From assembly GCF_001704115.1 (NCBI RefSeq), contig NZ_CP016895.1:3472001-3536000 (forward strand): a stretch of DNA of 64,000 nt, written 5' to 3'. The position numbers and the translations under genes were made by a program. The stretch comes from Acinetobacter larvae (GTDB lineage: Bacteria > Pseudomonadota > Gammaproteobacteria > Pseudomonadales > Moraxellaceae). Every line of letters begins with the position of its first letter. The first letter of the stretch is position 1. Positions 45,906 through 56,160 of the stretch are shown here, in pieces. The notes beneath the pieces were generated by a model. That model was given only the letters and a program-made list of their open reading frames with translations, made no database searches and was not told the origin of the DNA.

Positions 45906-47201
45906 CTACCATAACGCCAATTGATTACTCACCCCAGAAGTATCAACACCACCCAGCTCTGCAAAATGATAGAGCTGCCCCAAAAGCTGCCTGAGCGGTG
46001 GGCCCGGTTTGGCATGGGTATCGGTGATGATAATAAACTCTAGTACACGTGCGCGTTCAGACTGTCTTTGCTTGCTGACCCGATAACGTGGCACATCTTG
46101 TGTGAGTAAAGTCACTTTGCCACGTTGTAAATTGGCTTTTAAGACATCTTTGGCTTCAATATTACCATCTGTAGAATAACTGGTTAGGATGTAACGTGCA
46201 TTAATCGTTGCCAATAAATTTTCATAAGCTTCTTGTGCATGCTTAGATGAATTATACAAACTTGGACGCTCTTTGCGCCAAGCACGGTCAATACCACTTT
46301 TAAAACCTTTGGTATCTGGCGGTGGCAAATCCACTTGATCCCATAACGTCAAAGCATTCAACACGTGATAATTACTACTATAGGCATGTTGGTTATAGGG
46401 GGGATCTAAATAGGCAACATCAACTTCAAAACCACTCATTTGATTGGCTAAATGCTGCGCATCGACACACCACATTTCGGCCATATGCTTTTGTTTGGCA
46501 AAGCTGCGATCACAGAATAAACTCGGCGTCAGGCTTAAACGGGATTCGATGCGCTCTAAAGCGGTACGGGTACGCCCGCCCCAACCTTGGTGGAAGCTTT
46601 TAAAAACCCCACTGGTATTGCTGACAAAACTGGCTGAATACAGCAATGGTGCCAATAGCGCACTCATTTCAATATCATCAATAGCGCCTTGTGCTTGCCA
46701 TGTCGCGATTTGTTGACGAATCGCATCTATGCGCATGCCATTGCGACGTTTAAAAAACAAGCGGTCTCGACTTGGATCATAAACATCATCATTACGCGGG
46801 CAGAGATTATGCGTTACCCAACCTTTGACTTCTGGCAAGCTGTTGAGATAGGCAATAGCTTTGTCATAGCCGCCCAATTGTTGAAAAGCGGGTGCTTCGG
46901 TACAAGCCAAAATTGCATGATTGAGCGCATGACTATAAGGCTCCCAATCATTGGCAATCACACGATAACCATTTTCTCGCGCTAAACGCGAAACCACACC
47001 ACTTCCGGCAAAGAAATCGGCAAAAATCGGGGCACGTTTATGCGTTGTCGATAAGGTGCCAGTCAAATCTAAAGCTTCTAAAATCAGATGTAGTAATCTG
47101 CGTTTATTTCCCAAATAGGGAACCAACTGATGGAATAAGTATTCATCCGTGGTGCGCGCGGCATGACGGCGTTTATGATAAACGGTGGACTCTGTACTCA
47201 T
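45906..47201 (-). CDS. D12-class adenine-specific DNA methyltransferase
   Basis: A 431-residue amino-methyltransferase of the D12 (Dam-like) class, which methylates adenine N6 in DNA. The AdoMet motif I is FADFFAGSGVVSRLARENG (about residue 60), the catalytic motif IV is AYLDPPYNQHAYSSNYH (about 270), and YILTSYSTDGNI follows. There is no neighbouring restriction endonuclease, so it is an orphan enzyme. Its ATG overlaps the ribD stop by 4 bp and ribE follows closely, placing it inside the riboflavin operon. From memory, A. baumannii AamA, reported to modify GAATTC, is encoded in a similar setting. That equivalence is an inference. Confidence 0.88.
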   Translation of the reverse strand: MSTESTVYHKRRHAARTTDEYLFHQLVPYLGNKRRLLHLILEALDLTGTLSTTHKRAPIFADFFAGSGVVSRLARENGYRVIANDWEPYSHALNHAILACTEAPAFQQLGGYDKAIAYLNSLPEVKGWVTHNLCPRNDDVYDPSRDRLFFKRRNGMRIDAIRQQIATWQAQGAIDDIEMSALLAPLLYSASFVSNTSGVFKSFHQGWGGRTRTALERIESRLSLTPSLFCDRSFAKQKHMAEMWCVDAQHLANQMSGFEVDVAYLDPPYNQHAYSSNYHVLNALTLWDQVDLPPPDTKGFKSGIDRAWRKERPSLYNSSKHAQEAYENLLATINARYILTSYSTDGNIEAKDVLKANLQRGKVTLLTQDVPRYRVSKQRQSERARVLEFIIITDTHAKPGPPLRQLLGQLYHFAELGGVDTSGVSNQLALW

Positions 47202-48283
47202 ACTGACTCTTGCGAAGGAATTAATCTCAAACGTAAATCATCGCCAAGTTGTTGTACGTCCAACAACTTAAAACGATACTGTTGTGCCATTGTGGTGAAG
47301 TCTGCTGCGAACATCGCCCGCGCCGATTGCCCCAAAAAGGTCGGTGCAATATAACTAATTAATTCATCGACCAAAGCATGTTGTAAGAAAGCAGTCGCCA
47401 AGGTTGCGCCAGCCTCAACCAAAACATCATAAATTTGGTGATGTTCCAATAAATAAGACAATAAATCAGGCAAAGCTAAAATCGGTAGCTGTTGTACACC
47501 AAGAGCGGCCAAATCATCACGATAAGGTCCCATTACCATTACGGTGTCGGGCTGTTGCAAAATTTGTGCAGTTAAGTTCAAACGCCCACGGCGATCTAAA
47601 ATAATACGTTGTGGCTGTACCACATTGGTCACATCATCATCGGCTAACTGGCGTACATTAAGCTGGCAGTCATCAGCCAAAATCGTGTCGACGCCGGTTA
47701 TGATTGCTGCAGATAACGCACGCCAATGCTGTACATCCAAACGCGCTTGCGCGCCTGTAATCCATTTCGACTCACCTGATGCCATGGCGGTACGCCCATC
47801 TAGACTGGATGCCATTTTTAAACGTACATACGGTTTTTGTGTTGCCATTGCTTTTAAAAAACCTGGATTGAGTTGCTTGGCTTGCTGCTCACACACACCA
47901 ATGCTAACCACAATGCCCGCGGCCCGTAATATCTCTGCACCTTGCCCAGCAACCAAGGGGTTGGGGTCAAGACTGGCAATGACCACACGGGCAACACCTG
48001 CTTTCACCAACGCTTCAGCACAAGGCGGCGTACGACCATAGTGCGCACAAGGCTCCAAAGTAACATAGGCAGTTGCCCCTCTGGCGGCGTCCCCAGCTTG
48101 CGCCAAGGCAAATACTTCTGCATGGGGCTGCCCAGCGCGAGGATGATAGCCCTCACCGAGTAATTGTTGTTGCTGTACAATGACACAACCGACATTGGGA
48201 TTGGGTTTGGTACTGTACTGTCCTCGCTTCGCCAATCTAATGGCACGCTGCATCCAGTATTGATCTTGACTTAACTCAGACAT
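47198..48283 (-). CDS. ribD: Bifunctional riboflavin biosynthesis deaminase/reductase
   Basis: A 361-residue two-domain enzyme. The N-terminal deaminase (about 1-145) carries the zinc motifs HAEVFALAQAG and EPCAHYGRTPPCAEAL. The C-terminal reductase (about 150-361) has LKMASSLDGRTAMASGESKW and the late LVEAGATLATAFL with FLGQSARAMF. It performs the second and third steps of riboflavin synthesis from GTP. It lies 29 bp after nrdR and overlaps the DNA methyltransferase start. Confidence 0.96.
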   Translation of the reverse strand: MSELSQDQYWMQRAIRLAKRGQYSTKPNPNVGCVIVQQQQLLGEGYHPRAGQPHAEVFALAQAGDAARGATAYVTLEPCAHYGRTPPCAEALVKAGVARVVIASLDPNPLVAGQGAEILRAAGIVVSIGVCEQQAKQLNPGFLKAMATQKPYVRLKMASSLDGRTAMASGESKWITGAQARLDVQHWRALSAAIITGVDTILADDCQLNVRQLADDDVTNVVQPQRIILDRRGRLNLTAQILQQPDTVMVMGPYRDDLAALGVQQLPILALPDLLSYLLEHHQIYDVLVEAGATLATAFLQHALVDELISYIAPTFLGQSARAMFAADFTTMAQQYRFKLLDVQQLGDDLRLRLIPSQESV

Positions 48284-48312
48284 TTTTTCTTAACAGGCCT
48301 TATTGGGGGTGA

Positions 48313-48786
48313 CTATAGCACTTCATCATCTTGGCTTTTTTGTTGCATCAACTCAATTTGGCGTTGAAATGCATCGATATTTTGGAAATCCTGATAAACC
48401 GATGCGAAACGCACATAAGCCACATGATCCAATCCGAACAAAGACTGCATAACAATTTCACCAATCAAACGTGATTTGACATCTCTCTCGCCCAAACGCC
48501 GAATTTTCAATTGAATATCACTGAGTACACTTTCGATTTGTTCTTGCGTCACAGGGCGTTTTTGCAGAGCATGCATCAAAGAACGGCGTAATTTGGTTTC
48601 ATCAAAAGGCTCATTCTTACCATTTGACTTAATCACGCGCGGCATCACCATTTCATAGCTTTCAAAAGTGGTAAAGCGTTCCCCACAAGACAAACACTCA
48701 CGACGACGCCGAATCTGGCTGCCCGCAGCAGCTAGACGTGAATCGATAACTTTGCTATCAGCAACATTACAAAATGGACAGTGCAT
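48313..48786 (-). CDS. nrdR: Transcriptional repressor NrdR
   Basis: A 157-residue zinc-ribbon/ATP-cone protein that represses ribonucleotide reductase genes in response to nucleotide state. The N-terminal zinc ribbon uses CPFC and CLSCGERF. The ATP-cone follows with [20 protein letters not shown]. The C-terminus is Gln-rich. It is the first gene of the cluster with ribD, a common linkage in proteobacteria. Confidence 0.97.
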   Translation of the reverse strand: MHCPFCNVADSKVIDSRLAAAGSQIRRRRECLSCGERFTTFESYEMVMPRVIKSNGKNEPFDETKLRRSLMHALQKRPVTQEQIESVLSDIQLKIRRLGERDVKSRLIGEIVMQSLFGLDHVAYVRFASVYQDFQNIDAFQRQIELMQQKSQDDEVL

Positions 48787-48850
48787 GGCGGTTCATTTCG
48801 AAAAATCGGATATGCTAGTGTAGCAAAAATTCTGAATGACGGTAAAAATA

Positions 48851-48909
48851 ATCGCTATATATAGAAAAAAAACAGCTCAAAAGAGCTGTTTTACACAATA
48901 TATAGCGAT
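48851..48909. repeat. Nested inverted repeat around the amtB terminator
   Basis: An outer perfect 11-bp inverted repeat, ATCGCTATATA (48851-48861) and TATATAGCGAT (48899-48909), encloses the inner terminator stem. Together they could form an extended two-tier hairpin. Confidence 0.7.
48864..48890 (-). terminator. Rho-independent terminator of glnK-amtB
   Basis: AACAGCTC pairs with GAGCTGTT around a 4-base A loop, followed on the minus strand by a long T run (48872-48864). It lies about 70 bp after the amtB stop and before nrdR. Confidence 0.85.
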
Positions 48910-48962
48910 CTAGACATATTATTATTTGGTTTATTATTCGCTTTGTTATTCGCTAGCTTTTA

Positions 48963-50399
48963 TTATTCAATACGCTCACCATGTTGGCTCAAGTCTAAAC
49001 CCATACGTTCATCTTCAGATTCAACCCGCAGCCCAATGAGCAAATCTATGACTTTTAAAATAATCGCGGTCAAGACTGCCGAATAAACAATCGTTGCAAC
49101 CACACCAATTACTTGTACATAGACTTGATGCATGATGCCAGATAGCCCCACAGGCGCATCATCGCCCATAATAAAATGGCTGGCAAAGAATCCGGTTAAA
49201 ATCGCCCCAGCAATACCGCCAACAGCATGTAAACCAAAGGCATCTAAAGAATCATCGACTTTTAAGAGTTGTTTTAACCGTGTGGTTCCCCAGAAACAAA
49301 CGATACCGCCAATCAGCCCCATCCATAAAGCACCTGTGACGGTGACAAAACCTGCCGCAGGTGTAATCACCACCAATCCTGCCACCGCACCCGATGCCCC
49401 GCCCAATACCGAAGCTTTAGTACGCACTACTTTTTCGACCAATAACCAGGTTATGGTTGCTGCCGCAGCTGCAATTTGTGTGGTCACCAAAGCATAAGCC
49501 GCTGAACCATTGGCAGCCAGTGCTGATCCGCCATTAAAACCGAACCAGCCCACCCAAATCAGGCTCGCACCCAGTACAGTCAAAGTCAGATTATGCGGTG
49601 CCATGGACTCTTTGCCAAAGCCCATCCGTTTACCCAGCATATACGCAGCCACCAAACCCGCAACCCCTGAGTTGATGTGTACCACCGTACCACCGGCAAA
49701 ATCCAGTGCACCATCATGCATTAACCAGCCACCACCCCAGACCCAATGTGCAATTGGCGCATAGACTGCAATCACCCAAATACTAATAAACGCCACAAAC
49801 GCACCAAACTTCATGCGTTCGGCAATCGAACCACTAATAATAGCAACGGTGATAATGGCAAAGGTCATTTGAAAAATGACAAATAATATTTCCGGAATAG
49901 AGCCGCTCAGTGTATCGGGATGCAGATCACCCAGCATGACTTTGTCCAAACCGCCAATCCACGCATTGCCTTCAGAAAATGCCAAGCTATAGCCGATGAC
50001 CACCCAAATGACACTGACAACAGCCGCTGCCACTAGACTGTGTACCATCGTACTGAGTACATTTTTTTTACGAACCATTCCACCATAAAACAGCGCAAGT
50101 CCCGGAATGGTCATGAGTAAAACCAAAGCCGTAGAACTTAAGACCCAAGCGGTATCACCGTGGTCCAATGCCGTGGTGGCGGTATTGCTGGATTCATCAA
50201 CAGCTGTTGCGGTGTTGTTATCCGCGGTATCTGTATTTAAAGCAGGATCGCTCGGATGTGATGTGTTGTGATCGGTATCGAGCACAGCATGATGACTGGT
50301 GGTTAACACCGCTGATGCAGCATGATCTGTTTCAGCCCAAGTGGTGGAACCACCGCAGAGTACGCCAGCCAGGCTGAGCGCAAAAAGTATTCTTTTCAT
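48963..50399 (-). CDS. amtB: Ammonium transporter AmtB
   Basis: A 478-residue Amt/Rh-family channel. A cleavable signal peptide (ending TTWA) is followed by a roughly 55-residue hydrophilic Asp/Thr/His-rich segment. The 11-helix channel begins at GDTAWVLSSTALVLLMTIPG. The pore region shows GLALFYGGMVRKKNVLS, the signature DFAGGTVVHINSGVAGLVAAY with a pore His, and DDSLDAFGLHAVGGI with the second His. The long acidic N-terminal extension is more than the usual family leader. It lies 65 bp after the PII gene, the classic glnK-amtB pair. Confidence 0.95.
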   Translation of the reverse strand: MKRILFALSLAGVLCGGSTTWAETDHAASAVLTTSHHAVLDTDHNTSHPSDPALNTDTADNNTATAVDESSNTATTALDHGDTAWVLSSTALVLLMTIPGLALFYGGMVRKKNVLSTMVHSLVAAAVVSVIWVVIGYSLAFSEGNAWIGGLDKVMLGDLHPDTLSGSIPEILFVIFQMTFAIITVAIISGSIAERMKFGAFVAFISIWVIAVYAPIAHWVWGGGWLMHDGALDFAGGTVVHINSGVAGLVAAYMLGKRMGFGKESMAPHNLTLTVLGASLIWVGWFGFNGGSALAANGSAAYALVTTQIAAAAATITWLLVEKVVRTKASVLGGASGAVAGLVVITPAAGFVTVTGALWMGLIGGIVCFWGTTRLKQLLKVDDSLDAFGLHAVGGIAGAILTGFFASHFIMGDDAPVGLSGIMHQVYVQVIGVVATIVYSAVLTAIILKVIDLLIGLRVESEDERMGLDLSQHGERIE

Positions 50400-50464
50400 T
50401 CGTATTTCCCCAACCTAATTTGTCGTTATGCACGATGAGACATAACAGCAAACTTTATGCCAAA

Positions 50465-51412
<948 letters not shown>

Positions 51413-51664
51413 ATGATTGAAACATTACTACAGGCGATCTTAGAACAGCTGGATCAACCTAAAAAAGACCTTGAACACAATCTACGTGCATTGCTCTCAG
51501 AAACCATAACTAAAATGGATTTGGTATCACAAGCCGAATTAGAGCGGCAAAAAACAGCACTCAACAATGCCAATCAACAACTTACAGCTTTAGAAACACA
51601 ACTGACAGCATTGGAAGCTTTGCTAGCACAAACGTCAGCGACTCAAACAACCTCTACGCAATAA
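51413..51664 (+). CDS. ubiK: Ubiquinone biosynthesis accessory factor UbiK (BMFP domain)
   Basis: An 83-residue helical protein of the YqiC/BMFP family, an accessory factor of the ubiquinone-biosynthesis complex. The N-terminal amphipathic helix (MIETLLQAILEQL) precedes the family motif LEHNLRALLSETITKMDLVS. A Leu/Gln-rich trimerising coiled coil and a Thr/Ser tail follow. Starting at 51413 gives the usual length. The eight codons upstream lack family similarity. The next gene is comM, an arrangement also common in related bacteria. Confidence 0.9.
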   Translation: MIETLLQAILEQLDQPKKDLEHNLRALLSETITKMDLVSQAELERQKTALNNANQQLTALETQLTALEALLAQTSATQTTSTQ

Positions 51665-51797
51665 GTTCTCATAAACTTAAGGTGGTGACGTCCTCAGTTT
51701 ATGCCTGTTTACGCTGTTGCATAGATATAGCGTCAGCCTATAGAAACGTCACGCACCCATCACGATCTATAATAAAAATAATCAGAGTACTATGCTC

Positions 51798-53288
51798 ATG
51801 TCTTTTGCCAAAATTTTTACCCGAGGTCTGTTGGGCTTACATGCCCCCTTAATAGAAGTAGAAGTGCATGTCAGTCAAGGTCTGCCGTCCTTGACCATTG
51901 TTGGGCTTGCCGAAGCGGCAGTACGTGAAAGCAAAGACCGTGTACGTTCTGCCATTATCAATAGCGGTTATCAGTTTCCGACCAAACGCCTGACCATTAA
52001 TCTTGCACCCGCAGACCTCCCCAAAGATGGCTCACGTCTCGATCTCCCGATTGCCTTGGGTATTCTCATCGCCACAGGACAGTTACCGGAAAACTGTACC
52101 GATCAATATGAATTCATTGGTGAACTCGCTCTCGATGGCCATTTGCGCTCTGTTTCCGGCACGCTCAGTATTGCTATGGCATGCAAAGCATCGGGGCATC
52201 AATTATTCTTGTCACAGCAAAATGCTGCTGAAGCTGCGCAACTGCCGCATATGCAAGTTTATGCCGCTGAACATCTCAAACAAGTTTGCGCACATTTCTT
52301 GTCAGAACAGCATATTGCCCCCACTATTGTCGACAGTCCGAGTAGCGTGCTGAATTATCGTTTTGATTTAGCCGATGTTAAGGGACAAAGACGACCGCGT
52401 CGTGCCTTAGAAATCGCCGCGGCAGGTGGACATTCCTTATTATTTAAAGGTCCGCCAGGCACAGGAAAAACCTTATTGGCTTCACGGCTTCCCAGTATAT
52501 TACCGCCCTTAACTGAACAAGAAAATTTAGAAGTAGCCAGTATTTATTCGATTGCCAATCATCATCATCCTTTTGGTGAGCGTCCGTTTCGTGCACCACA
52601 TCATACCGCCTCAGCCATTGCCTTAGTTGGTGGTGGCTCACATCCCAAACCTGGTGAAATTACTTTGGCACATTTGGGTATTTTATTTTTGGATGAATTA
52701 CCCGAATTTGACCGTAAGGTTTTGGAGGTATTACGACAGCCCTTAGAATCCAAAGAAATTGTGATTTCTAGAGCCTCAAGGCAAATTACTTTTCCTGCCA
52801 ATTTTCAGTTAATCGCGGCAATGAACCCCTGCCCATGTGGTTATGCATTCAATCAGGATAGTCGCTGCCAATGTTCCAGTGAAGCCATTAAGCGCTATCA
52901 AAATCGTATTTCAGGACCGCTGTTAGACCGAATCGATTTACATATCAATGTGCCACCGCTTAAAGCACATGAACTACAAGATACCCGCCCAGTCGAAGAC
53001 TCAGCCACAGTACGTGAGCGTGTTACACAAGCCTATCATCTACAATTACAGCGTCAAAACCAGCTCAATCATAGTCTTAGCCCTAAACAACTGGAACAAT
53101 ATGTGCCACTCGATCATGCGACAGAGCAGTCTCTGAGCTTGGCCCAGCAACGGTTAAAGCTCTCTGCGCGTGCCTACCATCGCATACTCAGAGTCGCGCG
53201 TACTATTGCAGATTTAGAACAATCTGTGAATATCACCACGCAGCATCTCAGTGAGGCTTTGTCCTATCGTAGTAACGACTTAGCCTAG
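51798..53288 (+). CDS. comM: YifB/ComM family magnesium-chelatase-like AAA+ ATPase
   Basis: A 496-residue hexameric helicase-like ATPase. In naturally competent bacteria ComM promotes branch migration during transformation. The N-terminal Lon-like domain starts SFAKIFTRGLLGLHAPLIEV. The AAA+ domain has Walker A FKGPPGTGKTLLASR and Walker B ILFLDELPEFDRKVLEVL. The sensor region includes AAMNPCPCGYAFN with SRCQC, and the C-terminal domain includes SARAYHRILRVARTIADLE. A family-like start is the second ATG at 51798. An ATG two codons earlier is possible. Confidence 0.95.
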   Translation: MSFAKIFTRGLLGLHAPLIEVEVHVSQGLPSLTIVGLAEAAVRESKDRVRSAIINSGYQFPTKRLTINLAPADLPKDGSRLDLPIALGILIATGQLPENCTDQYEFIGELALDGHLRSVSGTLSIAMACKASGHQLFLSQQNAAEAAQLPHMQVYAAEHLKQVCAHFLSEQHIAPTIVDSPSSVLNYRFDLADVKGQRRPRRALEIAAAGGHSLLFKGPPGTGKTLLASRLPSILPPLTEQENLEVASIYSIANHHHPFGERPFRAPHHTASAIALVGGGSHPKPGEITLAHLGILFLDELPEFDRKVLEVLRQPLESKEIVISRASRQITFPANFQLIAAMNPCPCGYAFNQDSRCQCSSEAIKRYQNRISGPLLDRIDLHINVPPLKAHELQDTRPVEDSATVRERVTQAYHLQLQRQNQLNHSLSPKQLEQYVPLDHATEQSLSLAQQRLKLSARAYHRILRVARTIADLEQSVNITTQHLSEALSYRSNDLA

Positions 53289-53413
53289 TGCATATCAATC
53301 CATTCACCTTAGAGCAATCACCAATTTAGATATTTTATTTATTCTTGAAAGATCAATTACCTTCGCTTTAGATCAAGCAAAGTGATCAAAAATGAGCACG
53401 CTTGTTTTATTCT

Positions 53414-54310
53414 TTAAACATCTGACGTCTCAAACATCCGTTGCGACAAGAAATCAACCAACGCTCGAACTTTAGGTGAAGGATGCTTACTAGCCGGCCA
53501 AAGGATATAAAATACCCCTGTCCTGTCTACAAACTCAGGTAATACTTGAACTAATTGCTTATCATCTAAAAATGTCTTGATCGCAAAATCGGGTAAACAC
53601 GCAATCCCTCGACCCTTCAGCGCAAAGCAAAGGCGTGTCTCGATGTTATTACAAATCATAGAGATCGGAAGCTGTAAATCTGCTTCATCTCCAGCCTGTT
53701 TTAAGGGCCATTGCTCCAGCTTACCGCTATGAGAAAATCGGTAGTGTAAACAAACATGTTTTAATAAATCGGCAGGGACTGTGGGCGTTCCATGTTGCAT
53801 CAAATACGCTGGCGAGGCCACCAGCAATTGTCTAAAGCTGCCTAGTTTAGATGCTTTTAAACGCGAATCGGTCGGAACCCCAGTACGCACAACGGCGTCA
53901 AACCCCTCTTCAATCACATCGACTAGTCGGTCGGTAAAGTCAAGATCTAAGGCTATTTCTGGATATTGTTGCATAAAGTCACCCAGTACAGGCAATACCA
54001 GTGAACTGACCAAAGGCAGACTAACCCGTAATCGACCTTGTGGAGACTTTATTGCTTGCGATAGCTCCATTTCCGCTGCTTCAATTTCAGCCAATATCCG
54101 TCGACTACGTTCTAAGAATAATATGCCCTCAGCCGTCAGATTAAGACTACGTGTATTACGATGAAAAAGTCGTACACCAAGCTTTTCTTCAAGACGAATC
54201 AAGCTTTTACCGACAGCAGAAGCAGAAATGCCTAAGGCTCGCCCTGCTGCCACTAGACTCCCCATCTCAGCGATCTTCACAAACACGGCAAACCCACTCA
54301 GACTATCCAT
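53414..54310 (-). CDS. LysR-family transcriptional regulator
   Basis: A 298-residue LysR protein. The N-terminal winged helix-turn-helix (AAGRALGISASAVGKSLIRL, about residues 21-40) is followed by RLFHRNTRSLNLTAEG. The effector-binding domain covers about 90-290. It is divergent from the broken serine hydrolase and the MFS transporter, which it probably controls, with a perfect inverted repeat in the gap at 54326-54343. The subfamily resembles the DsdC/AaeR-like regulators acting on one neighbouring exporter. The ligand is unknown. Confidence 0.93.
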   Translation of the reverse strand: MDSLSGFAVFVKIAEMGSLVAAGRALGISASAVGKSLIRLEEKLGVRLFHRNTRSLNLTAEGILFLERSRRILAEIEAAEMELSQAIKSPQGRLRVSLPLVSSLVLPVLGDFMQQYPEIALDLDFTDRLVDVIEEGFDAVVRTGVPTDSRLKASKLGSFRQLLVASPAYLMQHGTPTVPADLLKHVCLHYRFSHSGKLEQWPLKQAGDEADLQLPISMICNNIETRLCFALKGRGIACLPDFAIKTFLDDKQLVQVLPEFVDRTGVFYILWPASKHPSPKVRALVDFLSQRMFETSDV

Positions 54311-54325
54311 TGCTTCCTCCTGATT

Positions 54326-54343
54326 ACGGAATAAAACTTCCGT
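54326..54343. promoter_or_regulatory. Candidate LysR operator
   Basis: ACGGAATAAAACTTCCGT is a perfect 6-bp inverted repeat around a 6-base spacer, 16 bp upstream of the LysR start in the divergent intergenic region. Assigning it as the regulator's binding site is an inference from position. Confidence 0.55.
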
Positions 54344-54427
54344 AGAACAAGGAACTATAACCGACTTTTTCTTTAATAGCAGACTTCCTAGTATATAAAT
54401 CTCGCTTATGAAAAGAAGATTTTTAAC

Positions 54428-54826
54428 ATGACTTCCACAGCATCCCCTGCGCTAGAGCCAGTTCAAAATGTTATCCAAGCGGCTATCGATAACCATCAGT
54501 TAGTTGGTGCTACAGTCATCGCGGCGCAGCATGGAAAAATCATACACCGTACAGCTTCTGGGCTGGCTGATCGAGAGCAATCCATAGCAATGACCACCGA
54601 TACCATGTTTCGTTTGGCGTCAGTGAGTAAGGTGATTGTTTCAACAGCAGCTTTGGTGCTGATTGCTGAAAACAAACTGGGCTTAGATGAGTTTATTCAT
54701 CATCAATTACCCATGTTCCAGCCTAAATTGGCAAATGGAAAATTTGTACCCATCACTGTACGCCAACTACTCAGCCATACCGCAGGTTTAGGCTATCGCT
54801 TTAAAGCAATCGGGGTAATGCAATGA
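54428..54826 (+). pseudogene. Internally deleted serine hydrolase (beta-lactamase-related)
   Basis: The first about 123 codons match the N-terminus of the class C beta-lactamase-like serine hydrolases: GLADREQ, MFRLASVSKVIVSTAALVL with the SxxK nucleophile, and TVRQLLSHTAGLGYRF. Full family members are about 400 residues. Here the frame jumps from GYRF to a short tail (KAIGVMQ) and stops, overlapping the MFS start as ATGA. The preserved overlap suggests an in-frame internal deletion that kept both ends. The Tyr motif and C-terminal motif are absent, so hydrolase activity is not expected. Confidence 0.75.
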
Positions 54827-55986
54827 GCCGATCAGCTGCACATGATCAATTGCCGATCATCCCTTTACTCATCCTTGCCATGGCGGCTTTTGTTACCATC
54901 GTAACAGAAGCTTTACCAGCAGGCTTATTGACTCAATTTGCATTGGGTTTAAATATATCAGAATCTCTTGCCGGACAAAGCATTACCATATATGCCGTTG
55001 GATCATTATTAACGGCGATTCCATTAACCAATCTTAGCCAAAATATTCGACGTAAGCCCTTATTACTGATTGCGCTATTGGGTTTTGCTCTGACCAACTT
55101 GATCACAACGCTATCGAGCAGTTATCTTTTAACAATGATCGCTCGCTTTCTGGCAGGTGTTTCAGCAGGACTACTTTGGGCCTTGTTAGCCGGATATGCC
55201 ACGCGCATGGCACCCGAAGCCTTAAAAGGGCGCGCGATAGCAATCGCAATGATTGGCACACCACTCGCCCTATCTTTAGGTGTTCCTGCTGGCACCTATT
55301 TAGGTCAAATGCTGGGTTGGCGTATGGCTTTTGCGGTGATGAGTATTTTTGCAATTATGTTAGTACTGTGGGGATGGGTGGCTTTACCTGACTTTGATGG
55401 ACAAGCTACAGATCAGAAAGTCTCCTTAAAGCAAGTATTTATTTTACCTGGCGTTAGAGCAATATTATTTACTGTCTTAAGCTTTGTGCTAGCACATAAT
55501 CTACTTTATACCTATATTGTTCCGTTTTTGTCGCTTGCCGATTTAACGCAGCATATCAACATCATTTTGCTCATCTTCGGTTGTTTATCATTATTTAGCA
55601 TCTTCATTACAGCCATGCTGATTGACCAACATCTGCGCTTATTAACATTGTGTAGCATCATATTGTTTGGCTTTGCAGCCCTATTGCTCAACATCATGGG
55701 GCATCATGCTCCTGCGGTTTATCTCGCCGTGGGAATTTGGGGAATTGCATTTGGTGGAGCCGCGACATTATTTCAAACTGCATTAGCGAAAACGACAGAT
55801 CACATGGCTGATATTGCCCAATCAATGCTGGTCACCGTTTGGAATATCGCGATTGCTGGTGGTGGCATTATCGGTGGCTTCTTACTCAGTTATTTTAGTG
55901 TCAGTACTTTTCCAATCGCATTACTCATCCTGTTATTGATGACTTTCATGGTTGTATGGCGCGCGAAACCTTATGGCTTCTGCTAA
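54823..55986 (+). CDS. MFS efflux transporter, DHA1 family
   Basis: A 387-residue inner-membrane protein with 12 helices. The first helix has the DHA1-type TEALPAGLLTQFALGLNIS. The loop between helices 2 and 3 reads NIRRKPLLLIALLGF, and motif C-like GVSAGLLWALLAGYATRMAP follows. This group (AraJ/YdhP-like) exports sugars, purine nucleosides or drugs. The specific substrate is not evident. The start overlaps the truncated hydrolase stop. The divergent LysR gene is the likely regulator. Confidence 0.9.
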   Translation: MSRSAAHDQLPIIPLLILAMAAFVTIVTEALPAGLLTQFALGLNISESLAGQSITIYAVGSLLTAIPLTNLSQNIRRKPLLLIALLGFALTNLITTLSSSYLLTMIARFLAGVSAGLLWALLAGYATRMAPEALKGRAIAIAMIGTPLALSLGVPAGTYLGQMLGWRMAFAVMSIFAIMLVLWGWVALPDFDGQATDQKVSLKQVFILPGVRAILFTVLSFVLAHNLLYTYIVPFLSLADLTQHINIILLIFGCLSLFSIFITAMLIDQHLRLLTLCSIILFGFAALLLNIMGHHAPAVYLAVGIWGIAFGGAATLFQTALAKTTDHMADIAQSMLVTVWNIAIAGGGIIGGFLLSYFSVSTFPIALLILLLMTFMVVWRAKPYGFC

Positions 55987-56160
55987 ATTTTAGCGCATTA
56001 AATATCTCTTAAAAATTGCACCATCATCATGCATATACAGATGCATGATGTTTAAAAAATCTCGACGACAACCATGGCATACTGCAAAGTTTTATCGCTA
56101 TAGCCCGAACACCTCACCCTTCAGGGCTGCAATATAATCGGCATAGTTATGGTCCGCTTA

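Noticed and set aside
47544..48041. 165-codon open frame on the plus strand
   Set aside because: It is antisense to the well-supported ribD gene, with cysteine-rich, non-protein-like composition.
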